Source of the DNA: CAZFMJ01 sp964520045
Lineage (GTDB): Bacteria; Elusimicrobiota; Elusimicrobia; Elusimicrobiales; CAZFMJ01
DNA: 8,343 bases
Assembly (NCBI GenBank): GCA_964520045.1
Contig: CAZFMJ010000099.1
Coordinates: 1 to 8,343 of the forward strand
Direction: 5' to 3'
This document shows, piece by piece, positions 1-6,860 of this stretch. Numbering within the stretch: position 1 is the first letter of the stretch; each line of letters opens with the position of its first letter. A program made the position numbers and the translations under genes. Under the pieces are notes generated by a model. It was given only the letters and a program-made list of their open reading frames with translations. It made no database searches and was not told the DNA's origin.

Positions 1-1613
1 TACTTGCAGGCCTCGTAGATGCTCGACGCCACCAGGATCGCGTTGCCGCGCTGGCCGCTGAGACGCGGCTTCACGCCGAAATCGAAGACGATGTCCTGCA
101 CCACGCGCTCCATGCGCGAGCGGGAACTCAGCACGTTTTGCATCGTGCCCCACTGCTCGCGCAGGGCAGCCTTCTGCCACTCGTTCAACCCCTTGGTCTT
201 GGCATCAAACCACGCATCAATCTTGTCCTCCGAGCCAAGCCGTTGATCTATATCCCGCGCTTCGTACACGAGGTCGAGCACAACCCCATCCTCCACGCCT
301 TCATTGAACTTATAAGTGTGGATGTAGCTGCCGAAGACTGCAAAGCTGGTATCCTTGTCCTGTTGTAGGAGCGGCGTGCCGGTGAAGCCGATGAAAACCG
401 CACTAGGCATGAGCGCCTTCATAGTGCTGTGCAGTCTGCCGCTCTGGGTGCGGTGGCACTCGTCCACAAAGACGAACAACTCGCCCACGGTCGGGCAGGG
501 TTGCGCTTTCAATTCTTTGATAAACGCATCAAAATCGTCCACGCCCTTCTTCCCGAACTTATGCACCAGAGAGCAAAGTAGGCGCGGTTTGGCCTGACCG
601 AGCTGGCTCATTAGGTCGCGCCCGCTGCTGGTGCGCTTGATGGCCTCCCCGGCTTCGGTGAAGACATTCTCTATCTGCTTATCCAGCTCATCGCGGTCGG
701 TCACAATCGCCACGCGGGCGTTAGGCTTGTTCTCCAGAATCCACTTGGCCAGCATCACCATCACGATGCTTTTGCCGCTACCCTGTGTGTGCCAGATGAT
801 GCCACCCTTATAGGCGTTGACATGCTTCTGAGCTTCCTTGACGCCGAAGTACTGGTGAACGCGGGGCAGCTTCTTCACGCCGCCGTCGAACAGCACGAAG
901 TCGTGCATCAGTTCTATGATCCGCTCCTTGGAGCACATCTTGAGCAGATACTTATCCAGCTTAAAGCGGCTATTGTCCGCCTCGTCTTCCTTCCACTTGA
1001 GGAAATACTTCTCCTCTGTACCGATGGCACCGTATTGCAGCCCCTCGGAATCGTTGCCCGCAAAAACAAGTTGCACCGTGCTGAAGAACCATGCGTTAAA
1101 CTCCGTCTGCTGGTTGGAAAGGTTCTGCCGGATGCCGTCGCCAATAGAAATGCGGCTGTTCTTCAGCTCAATCACACTGACGGCGATGCCGTTGACGTAG
1201 AGCACCAGATCGGGTCGCCGTTCGTGGTTGCCGCGTAGGGTAACTTCTTCGGAGATGCCAAAATCGTTTTTATCCGGTTGCTCCCAGTTGATGAGATGGA
1301 TAGTGTCAGTAACCTTGCCTGCCTCTGTCTTTTTTTGCACACCGTAACGCAGGAGGCTGTAGACTGCCTTATTGTTGTCGTAGAGGCTGCGGTTGGGATT
1401 GCCCGCCTCGGTGAACAGCTCGTGGAGCGCTTTGGAAATCTGCGCCGGATTGTAGCCGCTCCTAGTTAAGTAGGCGGTCAGTATGCTCTCCTCAATATTG
1501 CTGTTCTCAGGACGGTCGGTCCAATCGCCGAGATAATTATAGTGGAGTTCGTTCCGGAACATGGCAATCACTCGGTTTTGGGTAATGCGTTCGGGTTGGC
1601 CGATGGTGCTCAT
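1..1613 (-). CDS. hsdR: Type I restriction enzyme R subunit HsdR (partial, N-terminal 537 residues)
   Basis: This is the motor and endonuclease subunit of a Type I restriction complex: it translocates DNA using ATP and cuts unmethylated DNA. The reading frame is open from the ATG at 1613 to the window edge, where it is cut off; the family is usually about 950-1100 residues, so roughly half is present. An N-terminal PD-(D/E)xK nuclease is visible as RRPD (D135) followed by IELK (E149, K151); this spacing matches EcoR124I. Superfamily 2 helicase motifs follow: Walker A in HTQGSGKS (275-282), VTDRDELD (motif Ia region), the DEAD-box-like DECH (384-387) and GFTGTPL (409-415). The frame ends in ASSIYEACK, typical of the region before the next helicase motif. 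The start codon overlaps the hsdS stop as ATGA, with a purine-rich GGAAGGA some 10 bases upstream. All catalytic residues visible here are intact. Confidence 0.97.
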   Translation of the reverse strand, partial: MSTIGQPERITQNRVIAMFRNELHYNYLGDWTDRPENSNIEESILTAYLTRSGYNPAQISKALHELFTEAGNPNRSLYDNNKAVYSLLRYGVQKKTEAGKVTDTIHLINWEQPDKNDFGISEEVTLRGNHERRPDLVLYVNGIAVSVIELKNSRISIGDGIRQNLSNQQTEFNAWFFSTVQLVFAGNDSEGLQYGAIGTEEKYFLKWKEDEADNSRFKLDKYLLKMCSKERIIELMHDFVLFDGGVKKLPRVHQYFGVKEAQKHVNAYKGGIIWHTQGSGKSIVMVMLAKWILENKPNARVAIVTDRDELDKQIENVFTEAGEAIKRTSSGRDLMSQLGQAKPRLLCSLVHKFGKKGVDDFDAFIKELKAQPCPTVGELFVFVDECHRTQSGRLHSTMKALMPSAVFIGFTGTPLLQQDKDTSFAVFGSYIHTYKFNEGVEDGVVLDLVYEARDIDQRLGSEDKIDAWFDAKTKGLNEWQKAALREQWGTMQNVLSSRSRMERVVQDIVFDFGVKPRLSGQRGNAILVASSIYEACK

Positions 1614-2791
1614 ATTAGTCTTGTCCTTCCGGTCAGCAATTCCTGCATCATGCCCTGCTTGAGGGCACGGGTTTTGTCGCGGCGTTGCTCCAATGCCGCA
1701 AGCTCCGCGTCCATGTCAGACAGCACTTCGGCGATGGCAGTTTGTTCAACTGAACTTGGGATTTTTATTTCAATAAATTTAAATTCGGAAATCCAATGCC
1801 GCTTATGATCGCCCAATTGATAATCGATTTGCTGCATTTTCTCAAAAATAAATCTCAAATTCACATCACAATTCCTCGGCTTCAAAATCTTCATGGCCGA
1901 TGACTTTGCCTTAAAAGGGAATTCGACATATTTACTGGCAGTAGTAAAATCATCAAAAATAATAACGGGAAGATTATCGAAAACCCCATTTCTCTCATTC
2001 GTATAGCCAAGAATAAATGTTTTCCCTGCGGTTAATACAGGTATTTCGTTCTTGTCACTATATTCAGAATCCTTTACTAAATATTTTGTTGGTTGTTCAT
2101 AGTCGAGCATCTCCCCCAAGCGCTTCACCGCCCATTCCCCCTTGAAGCCGGGGAGGCGTTTTTGGCCGGTGAGGAGCTGCTGCATGGCGGCCTGTTTGAG
2201 GTCGCGCTTCTTGGCCAGAGCAGAGTCCAGCGCACCTATCAGCGCATCCACATCGCTCAACGCCCCCGCGATAGCGCGTTGTTCCTCCTCTGTTGGCGGT
2301 AACGGAATTCTGAAAGAGTTGAGACTCTTATTGGTGATCTGATTAATTGTAGCACCAAGATGCTCATTGATCTGCCTTTTGAAGATTTCCGACTGAAAAA
2401 GATGGTGGATGAATCGCCCATTTCGGCTCCTGAAAACGGCCATGAAAGCACCGAACGTCATTCCAATGGCACGGCCATCAATCAGTGCCGATTTGCCAAT
2501 AAGATCACGACTTCCATTTCGAACACAAACGAGGATGTCGTCAGATCTAACCATGATCCTCTGCGGAATCTCAGTCTCCACGAACACATTGTCCTCAAAC
2601 CGAAGATCCCCCTCTTGAACGTTTGATGACCTGAGCACAAGCGTGCCATGCGAGCGCACGTCCGTTGGCCGATAAGTGAGCCCAATGAGGCATTCGCCGA
2701 TCTCCCCAAGAGGCTTCACTTCCCAATCATCAGGAATCACCCCCACCTCGGTCTGCTTGTAACCGGGCGGGATTAGGACCTCACAAATCAT
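1610..2791 (-). CDS. hsdS: Type I restriction-modification specificity subunit HsdS
   Basis: HsdS reads the bipartite DNA target and directs both methylation by HsdM and cleavage by HsdR. The 393 residues show the classic duplicated plan: TRD1 about residues 12-166, a helical spacer about 167-215, TRD2 about 216-348, and a second helical conserved region about 349-393. The two helical regions are recognisable repeats of each other: QRAIAGALSDVDALIGAL with LKQAAMQQLLTG aligns with QTAIAEVLSDMDAELAAL with LKQGMMQELLTG. TRD1 opens with the common phrase GYKQTEVGVIPDDWEV. A strong GGGAGG (2798-2803) lies six bases before the ATG, and the start overlaps the upstream DUF1016 stop. DNA coding for TRD2 (1741-2100) is about 33% GC by hand count against about 64% in the adjoining spacer (2101-2220), a sign of domain exchange. 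The recognition sequence cannot be predicted here. Confidence 0.96.
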   Translation of the reverse strand: MICEVLIPPGYKQTEVGVIPDDWEVKPLGEIGECLIGLTYRPTDVRSHGTLVLRSSNVQEGDLRFEDNVFVETEIPQRIMVRSDDILVCVRNGSRDLIGKSALIDGRAIGMTFGAFMAVFRSRNGRFIHHLFQSEIFKRQINEHLGATINQITNKSLNSFRIPLPPTEEEQRAIAGALSDVDALIGALDSALAKKRDLKQAAMQQLLTGQKRLPGFKGEWAVKRLGEMLDYEQPTKYLVKDSEYSDKNEIPVLTAGKTFILGYTNERNGVFDNLPVIIFDDFTTASKYVEFPFKAKSSAMKILKPRNCDVNLRFIFEKMQQIDYQLGDHKRHWISEFKFIEIKIPSSVEQTAIAEVLSDMDAELAALEQRRDKTRALKQGMMQELLTGRTRLI

Positions 2792-3873
2792 CGCTCGCCT
2801 CCCAACTCTGCTTCTATCTTCTCCAATTGCGCCTTCAGAACTTCCTTCGAGGGCAGGTACAACTGGTATTTGGAGGCGAAAATGTTGGCGTCCTTCGGCA
2901 GGGTCAGCTCGACCAGGGCGTCGTTCTTGCGGTGGCAGAGCACAATGCCGATGGTGGGCAACTCGTCTTTGGTTTTCACATGACGGTCGAAGTAATTGAC
3001 ATACATCTGCATTTGACCCAGATCCTTGTGGGTCAGCTTGTCGCGTTTGAGGTCGATGAGAACATAGCAGCGCAAAAGGCGGTTGTAAAAAACCAGGTCC
3101 ACATAAAAGTGGTCGTTGTCGAAGGTAAAACGCTTCTGCCGGGATTCAAAAAGAAAACCTTTTCCAAGTTCCAAAAGGAAATGCTCAATCCTATTAATGA
3201 TTGCCGTCTCCAGTTCCTCTTCACTATAGCTGGGTTTCTCTTCCAGACCAAGAAACTCCAGCACAATAGGACTTTTAATTATATCCGCTGACTTCTCAAT
3301 TGTCTGCCCTTTCTGCGATAAGCGCTGAATTTGTTTTTTATCACGACTTAGAGATAATCTTTCATAGAGCGAGCTGGCAATCTGGCGTTCAAGTTCGCGG
3401 CGGCCCCAACTCCCAGCCTTGGCCTCTATTTCATAAAACTGTCTTTCTTTTGGATTATCTATTGAAAGAAGTTCGACATAATGAGTCCAGCTCAGGTTAA
3501 ATTTCTGTAGCAGTTCGGTAGACACCTCCTGCCAATTTAGCGGAGCTGAAAGCGGCTTACCGGATTCAACAGCCAGTGGCTGTTGAATTGGATATTCGCG
3601 ATAAAACTGCCGGAATTTGCGTAGGTTAGTAGCTGAGGCCCCGCTAAGATTAAGTTTTACAGCCAAACGCTCAATTAAGCGGCTTCCATACTTCGCCCTG
3701 TCTGAGCCAATCTGTTCATACTCCACAACATACCAGCCGATCATCCAATTTCTTACGACTAGCGCAATATCTATTGAGCGAACTGCCTGATTTCGCAACT
3801 CATCATGGGTTCTACGACACAACTCAACTAAGGAATTAAAATTAAAATCAGTAGAGGCCGCTTTTTTTATCAT
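2788..3873 (-). CDS. DUF1016/YhcG-family PD-(D/E)xK nuclease within the R-M operon
   Basis: This 361-residue protein has the two-part YhcG architecture. An N-terminal helical DUF1016_N domain (about 15-175) contains NLRKFRQFYREYP and LSWTHYVELLSI. The C-terminal domain (about 200-355) is a PD-(D/E)xK-type nuclease. The nuclease signature is HFYVDLVFYN (D259) followed by VLIDLKRDKL (D274, K276) and then LGQMQMYVNYFD; an upstream conserved glutamate probably lies in INRIEHFLLELGKGF (E230). All expected catalytic positions look present, so it should be active if the family assignment holds. Its start overlaps hsdM and its stop overlaps hsdS, both as ATGA. No clear Shine-Dalgarno precedes it, so translation probably depends on hsdM. 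The variable linker near residues 96-104 is encoded by a perfect 12-bp-arm inverted repeat. Family members are known beside Type I R-M genes, but their biochemical role is not settled; a structural or regulatory role is equally possible. Confidence 0.92.
   Translation of the reverse strand: MIKKAASTDFNFNSLVELCRRTHDELRNQAVRSIDIALVVRNWMIGWYVVEYEQIGSDRAKYGSRLIERLAVKLNLSGASATNLRKFRQFYREYPIQQPLAVESGKPLSAPLNWQEVSTELLQKFNLSWTHYVELLSIDNPKERQFYEIEAKAGSWGRRELERQIASSLYERLSLSRDKKQIQRLSQKGQTIEKSADIIKSPIVLEFLGLEEKPSYSEEELETAIINRIEHFLLELGKGFLFESRQKRFTFDNDHFYVDLVFYNRLLRCYVLIDLKRDKLTHKDLGQMQMYVNYFDRHVKTKDELPTIGIVLCHRKNDALVELTLPKDANIFASKYQLYLPSKEVLKAQLEKIEAELGGER
3564..3588. repeat. 25-bp perfect inverted repeat inside the DUF1016 gene
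   Basis: ATTCAACAGCCA (3564-3575) is followed by a single G and then its exact reverse complement TGGCTGTTGAAT (3577-3588). Such a long uninterrupted symmetry is unlikely by chance in coding DNA. It encodes IQQPLAVES in the variable linker between two conserved segments of the DUF1016 N-terminal domain. It has no T-run, so it does not resemble an intrinsic terminator. It could be an mRNA hairpin affecting flow through the operon, a binding site, or the scar of a small palindromic insertion. Confidence 0.85.
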
Positions 3874-6326
3874 AATTGTCCCATCTTCTTAAGGTGTTCG
3901 TCCACGCGGGCGGAGAGCTTAGCCACTTCATTGGTGAGTTTAGGCAGAGGGGTGGCGTAACGATCAGCCAGTTCCCGAATGCGTCCGGTGAGCGTCTGCG
4001 ACACGCGGTCCAGTTCGCCCTGCACGGCAGTAGCAAGCGCGGCCAGCCATTTATCGTCCACCACCAGCGTCTTGATTTCGTCCCCGGTAAGTTTGTCATA
4101 CTGCGCCGCGACCCTGACCATGAGGGCTTCCTGCGCGGCTTTAACCTTTGCGCTGATATTCGCTTCCTTATCCATGAGGGCGAGGTAGTCGCTGAGCACC
4201 TTGCGCTCGTCCGCCGCATCGGCATCGTCCTTGATTTCCTTCTGCCGTGCCGCGACTGAGACCTTGGTAAGTTTATCCTTGTCGTTCTTGGCCGACTCCA
4301 GCAGGCCATCCTCACCGCTGTGTTCCTCGGCCATTTCATCCAACGCCTGCTGGGTGGCCGCAACTTCAGCTTCCAGTTCCTCGATGACCGCCTGCTCGGT
4401 GGTGAAATAGCGAGCTATGACCAGAGCAGTAGGAATCAACTCGGCTCTATACTTCATCTTGCCAACGGTAAAATCGGGTTTCTCCTTCGTTTTACTACCT
4501 TTCTCGTCTATAATTAGCCGGGGCTTGGCAGCTTCGCGCCAACCGTCGCCCACAATCAGGTAAACGTCGTCCTGCATGGTCTCGGCCCAGTAGTCTATGA
4601 GGTGTTGATACACATCATAAGGATCAATCAGCCGGGCATTCTCAAAGCTGTCGAGCAGGTCCTCGGCGAGCGTTTCGATGAGCGCCTTGGGTTTGCAGCT
4701 CTGGGCGAGGCCTTTCAGGCGCGGGGTGTTGGCCGCCTTCCACTTGGTAAACAGTTTGGTCGCCGATTCATTGTAGGTGGTGAACTCCGCATGGACAAAG
4801 ATGGCAGCTTTGATGCCGCTGGCGGCGACCTTTAGCTGACTGTAACCGGCGCGGTCAGCCTTTTTAAACAGCGTGGCGCGCACACTGGGGATTACCTGCC
4901 AGTAGCGGTCAAGCGCGTCTATATCCCGGTCAGGGATGCCGCCGCGCAGATGGCCATCGATATCCTGCAAGTCCTCCGGCTCGGTGCTGTCTATGTAGCG
5001 CGGCAAATTGAGGTTGAAGTCGTTCTTCAAGTCGCTGATCTCGGCCACCGACACCATGCGCGAGTAGCGCAAGATGTCGGCTTGGCGCGTGAAAGTATCC
5101 ACTATCTTGTGAATGTCCTGGGCGCGCAGGCGGTTCTTCGGGCCGTCTTTAAGAAAGCCCTTGGAGGCGTCGATCATGAAGATGCCCTTACGGGCGGCGG
5201 CATTTTCCTTGTCGAGCACTATGATGCAGGCGGGAATGCCCGTACCATAGAAGAGGTTCGCAGGCAGGCCGATGACGGCCTTGATATAGCCACGCTGGAT
5301 GAGGTTCTTGCGGATGATGGCCTCGGCGTTGCCGCGAAAGAGAACGCCATGCGGCAGGATGCACGCGCCTTTGCCGCTGGATTTTAGCGAGCGGAGGATG
5401 TGTAACAGGTAAGCGTAGTCGCCCTGCTTAGTGGGCGGCACGCCATAGTGCTTGAAGCGTTCAAAAGGATCAGTGTCCGGGTCAAAACCGGTGCTCCAAC
5501 GTTTGTCGCTAAAGGGCGGATTGGCGACAACATAGTCGAAGGTCTTGAGCTGTCCGGAGGCGTCGGTGAAGAGCGGATTGGCCAGTGTGTTGCCCTGTTT
5601 TATGAGCGCCAATGGGTTATTGTGCAGGAACATGTTCATCCGGGCTAGACCTGCAGTGGCGGAGTCCTTTTCCTGCCCGTAGAGCGTGACTTTAACATCT
5701 TTGCTGTGGCTGGCCTCATCGCCGACCTTCAGCAGCAACGAGCCGGAGCCACAAGTAGGGTCGTAGACGGTCGTGTCGTTCCTGGTCTTGGCGTAGCGAA
5801 TCCCAAGAAGCTGCGCCATTATGCGGCTGACCTCGGCTGGGGTATAGAACTGCCCCTTGCTCTTGCCACTTTCAGTGGCGAAGTGCTGCATCAGGTATTC
5901 GTAGGCATCACCGAGGATGTCGTCGCCGTCGGCGCGGTTCTTCGAAAAGTCGAGCGAAGGGTTCTCAAAGATGGCGATGAGGTTGGTGAGCCGGTCCACC
6001 ATCTCCTTGCCGCTGCCGAGCTTCGTCGCGTCGTTAAAGTCCGGCATGTCGGACAGCTTGTTGGCGTTGGCCAGCGGCCCGAGAATTTTCTTATTGATCT
6101 GGTCGCCAATGTCGCTCTTGCCCTTGAGCGCGACCATGTCCTTGAAGCTGGCGCCCTTGGGAATCGCAATCGGGGCAAACTTCACTCCCGCGTACTTGTC
6201 ACTGACGTATTTCACGAACAGCAGCACAAGGACATAGTCCTTATATTGGCTGGCATCCATGCCGCCACGCAATTCGTTGCAGCTTTCCCAAAGCGAACTA
6301 TAAAGCTGACTTTTTTTTATCGCCAT
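3870..6326 (-). CDS. hsdM: Type I restriction-modification DNA methyltransferase subunit HsdM, with long C-terminal extension
   Basis: HsdM is the S-adenosylmethionine-dependent adenine-N6 methyltransferase that protects host DNA and forms the core of the complex with HsdS. An N-terminal helical HsdM_N domain (about 1-145, starting with LWESCNELRGGMDASQYKDY) precedes the catalytic domain. That domain has the AdoMet motif YDPTCGSG (188-195) and the catalytic NPPF (269-272) in DYVVANPPFSDKRW. Other family phrases are GQFYTPAEVSRIM, LPHGVLFRG and NDFNLNLPRYI (436-446). At 818 residues it is about 300 longer than EcoKI HsdM. The extra C-terminus (about 500-818) includes a charged, Glu/Lys/Ala-rich stretch around 645-720 that looks coiled coil. 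The ATG at 6326 is preceded by a good Shine-Dalgarno (6333-6338). Codons 3-6 contain an A8 run. It is the first gene of the operon and overlaps the next gene by ATGA. Confidence 0.97.
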   Translation of the reverse strand: MAIKKSQLYSSLWESCNELRGGMDASQYKDYVLVLLFVKYVSDKYAGVKFAPIAIPKGASFKDMVALKGKSDIGDQINKKILGPLANANKLSDMPDFNDATKLGSGKEMVDRLTNLIAIFENPSLDFSKNRADGDDILGDAYEYLMQHFATESGKSKGQFYTPAEVSRIMAQLLGIRYAKTRNDTTVYDPTCGSGSLLLKVGDEASHSKDVKVTLYGQEKDSATAGLARMNMFLHNNPLALIKQGNTLANPLFTDASGQLKTFDYVVANPPFSDKRWSTGFDPDTDPFERFKHYGVPPTKQGDYAYLLHILRSLKSSGKGACILPHGVLFRGNAEAIIRKNLIQRGYIKAVIGLPANLFYGTGIPACIIVLDKENAAARKGIFMIDASKGFLKDGPKNRLRAQDIHKIVDTFTRQADILRYSRMVSVAEISDLKNDFNLNLPRYIDSTEPEDLQDIDGHLRGGIPDRDIDALDRYWQVIPSVRATLFKKADRAGYSQLKVAASGIKAAIFVHAEFTTYNESATKLFTKWKAANTPRLKGLAQSCKPKALIETLAEDLLDSFENARLIDPYDVYQHLIDYWAETMQDDVYLIVGDGWREAAKPRLIIDEKGSKTKEKPDFTVGKMKYRAELIPTALVIARYFTTEQAVIEELEAEVAATQQALDEMAEEHSGEDGLLESAKNDKDKLTKVSVAARQKEIKDDADAADERKVLSDYLALMDKEANISAKVKAAQEALMVRVAAQYDKLTGDEIKTLVVDDKWLAALATAVQGELDRVSQTLTGRIRELADRYATPLPKLTNEVAKLSARVDEHLKKMGQL

Positions 6327-6332
6327 GTAAAT

Positions 6333-6338
6333 TCCTCT
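6333..6338 (-). promoter_or_regulatory. Ribosome binding site of hsdM
   Basis: On the minus strand AGAGGA stands six bases before the ATG at 6326. It fixes the start of hsdM, the only operon gene that must begin translation independently. hsdS also has a strong internal site, while the DUF1016 gene does not. Confidence 0.7.
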
Positions 6339-6375
6339 GACAAAAAATACCCCATCCCAATACCTTAAGGCAATT

Positions 6376-6403
6376 ATGATAAGGACGGGACTGGGATTGT
6401 CCC
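6376..6403 (-). promoter_or_regulatory. Candidate promoter of the hsdM-DUF1016-hsdS-hsdR operon
   Basis: Reading the minus strand, GGGACA (6398-6403; four of six matches to TTGACA) and TATCAT (6376-6381; five of six to TATAAT) are separated by 16 bases. This predicts a leader of roughly 40 bases before the hsdM ATG. The spacer is almost filled by an inverted repeat, so regulation is plausible. This is pattern matching only; other boxes cannot be excluded. Confidence 0.4.
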
Positions 6404-6405
6404 GT
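6385..6405. repeat. Inverted repeat overlapping the hsdM promoter region
   Basis: ACGGGAC (6385-6391) and GTCCCGT (6399-6405) are perfect 7-bp arms around a 7-base centre. The repeat covers the predicted -35 box and the spacer of the hsdM promoter. Neither strand has a following T-run, so an operator is more likely than a terminator. It could also be part of the left end of the transposase-like unit to its right. Confidence 0.6.
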
Positions 6406-6420
6406 AAATAGTTGAAAAAT

Positions 6421-6450
6421 TTGAGGCGGCACTACCTGCCTTGATAGAAT
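6421..6450 (+). promoter_or_regulatory. Candidate promoter for the rightward small ORFs
   Basis: TTGAGG (6421-6426) and TAGAAT (6445-6450) are spaced by 18 bases and match the consensus boxes in four and five positions. The predicted transcript start near 6457 leaves a short leader containing GGGAGG (6471-6476), seven bases before the ATG at 6484. The -10 box lies inside an inverted repeat. Confidence 0.35.
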
Positions 6451-6481
6451 CAAGGTGGATAAACAAAATAGGGAGGCCGCC
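6425..6481. repeat. Nested inverted repeats in the leader of the rightward ORFs
   Basis: The inner pair CCTTGAT (6439-6445) and ATCAAGG (6449-6455) are perfect 7-bp arms with a 3-base loop AGA, covering the predicted -10 box. An outer pair GGCGGC (6425-6430) and GCCGCC (6476-6481) could pair around it and touch the last base of the Shine-Dalgarno. The structure suits an operator. The outer stem matters in RNA only if transcription starts upstream of 6425. Confidence 0.5.
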
Positions 6482-6483
6482 CA

Positions 6484-6852
6484 ATGAAAAGGTACAAAAA
6501 GTTCCATAGTATAGGCAAATCGCAGGACGAGGCAATCCGAAGCATACCGGTAAATATCCGGATTGAAGATGTGCTGGCTGACACAGAGGCAGAAATACAG
6601 CGTATAAGCGAAGAGGCCGGGCTTGCGGTTATGAATATGGTGATGGATAATGAGCGGGAGCGCATATTGCGCAGTGGACGCGGGTATCGGCATGGTGCCC
6701 AGCCTGGTCCGGTATATTTCGGGGTCGAGGGGACGTTTCTCGAAGATTCAAAGATTTTAAAAGACGGGTGGAACTGGATACTCCTCCTTCGCCTCGCCGA
6801 TCGGGACATTTCGGGGATGGCGGATATAGATGACGGAAATATCGTGAAATAG
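6484..6852 (+). CDS. Hypothetical protein with a transposase-like N-terminal half; probable remnant or chimera
   Basis: This 122-residue ORF starts at an ATG seven bases after GGGAGG (6471-6476). Residues 1 to about 78 resemble, from memory, the N-terminal end of IS256/mutator-type transposases: a basic start (MKRYKKFHS), a helical stretch ISEEAGLAVMNMVMDNE, then the motif GRGYRHGAQPGPVYFG (66-81). Full transposases of that family run to about 400 residues with a DDE core, and none of that core is present. After VYFG the sequence (VEGTFLEDSKILKDGWNW and on) no longer follows the family, and neither other forward frame restores a convincing continuation. Its stop codon overlaps the Shine-Dalgarno of the next small ORF, which argues that the final frame is, or was, used. 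Best reading: a truncated transposase gene joined to unrelated coding sequence. A genuine small protein of unknown function remains possible. Confidence 0.45.
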   Translation: MKRYKKFHSIGKSQDEAIRSIPVNIRIEDVLADTEAEIQRISEEAGLAVMNMVMDNERERILRSGRGYRHGAQPGPVYFGVEGTFLEDSKILKDGWNWILLLRLADRDISGMADIDDGNIVK

Positions 6853-6860
6853 GAGGCAAT

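Noticed and set aside
789..1238. Plus-strand ORF of 149 codons opposite hsdR
   Set aside because: The minus-strand frame here encodes the HsdR nuclease and Walker A motifs without interruption; the plus-strand product is low-information.
2827..3291. Plus-strand ORF of 154 codons opposite the DUF1016 nuclease domain
   Set aside because: The opposite strand carries the conserved YVDLVFYN and IDLK motifs; this frame has no support.
5706..6368. Long plus-strand ORF (220 codons) opposite the start of hsdM
   Set aside because: It is antisense to hsdM codons with clear methyltransferase motifs, has no recognisable domain, and is explained by codon bias on the other strand.
6385..6405. Intrinsic terminator
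   Set aside because: The stem is perfect, but no T-run follows on either strand and it lies upstream, not downstream, of both genes.
6298..6809. Minus-strand ORFs over the divergent region and the transposase-like ORF
   Set aside because: They cross the hsdM start and promoter region, lack ribosome sites, and have no domain resemblance.
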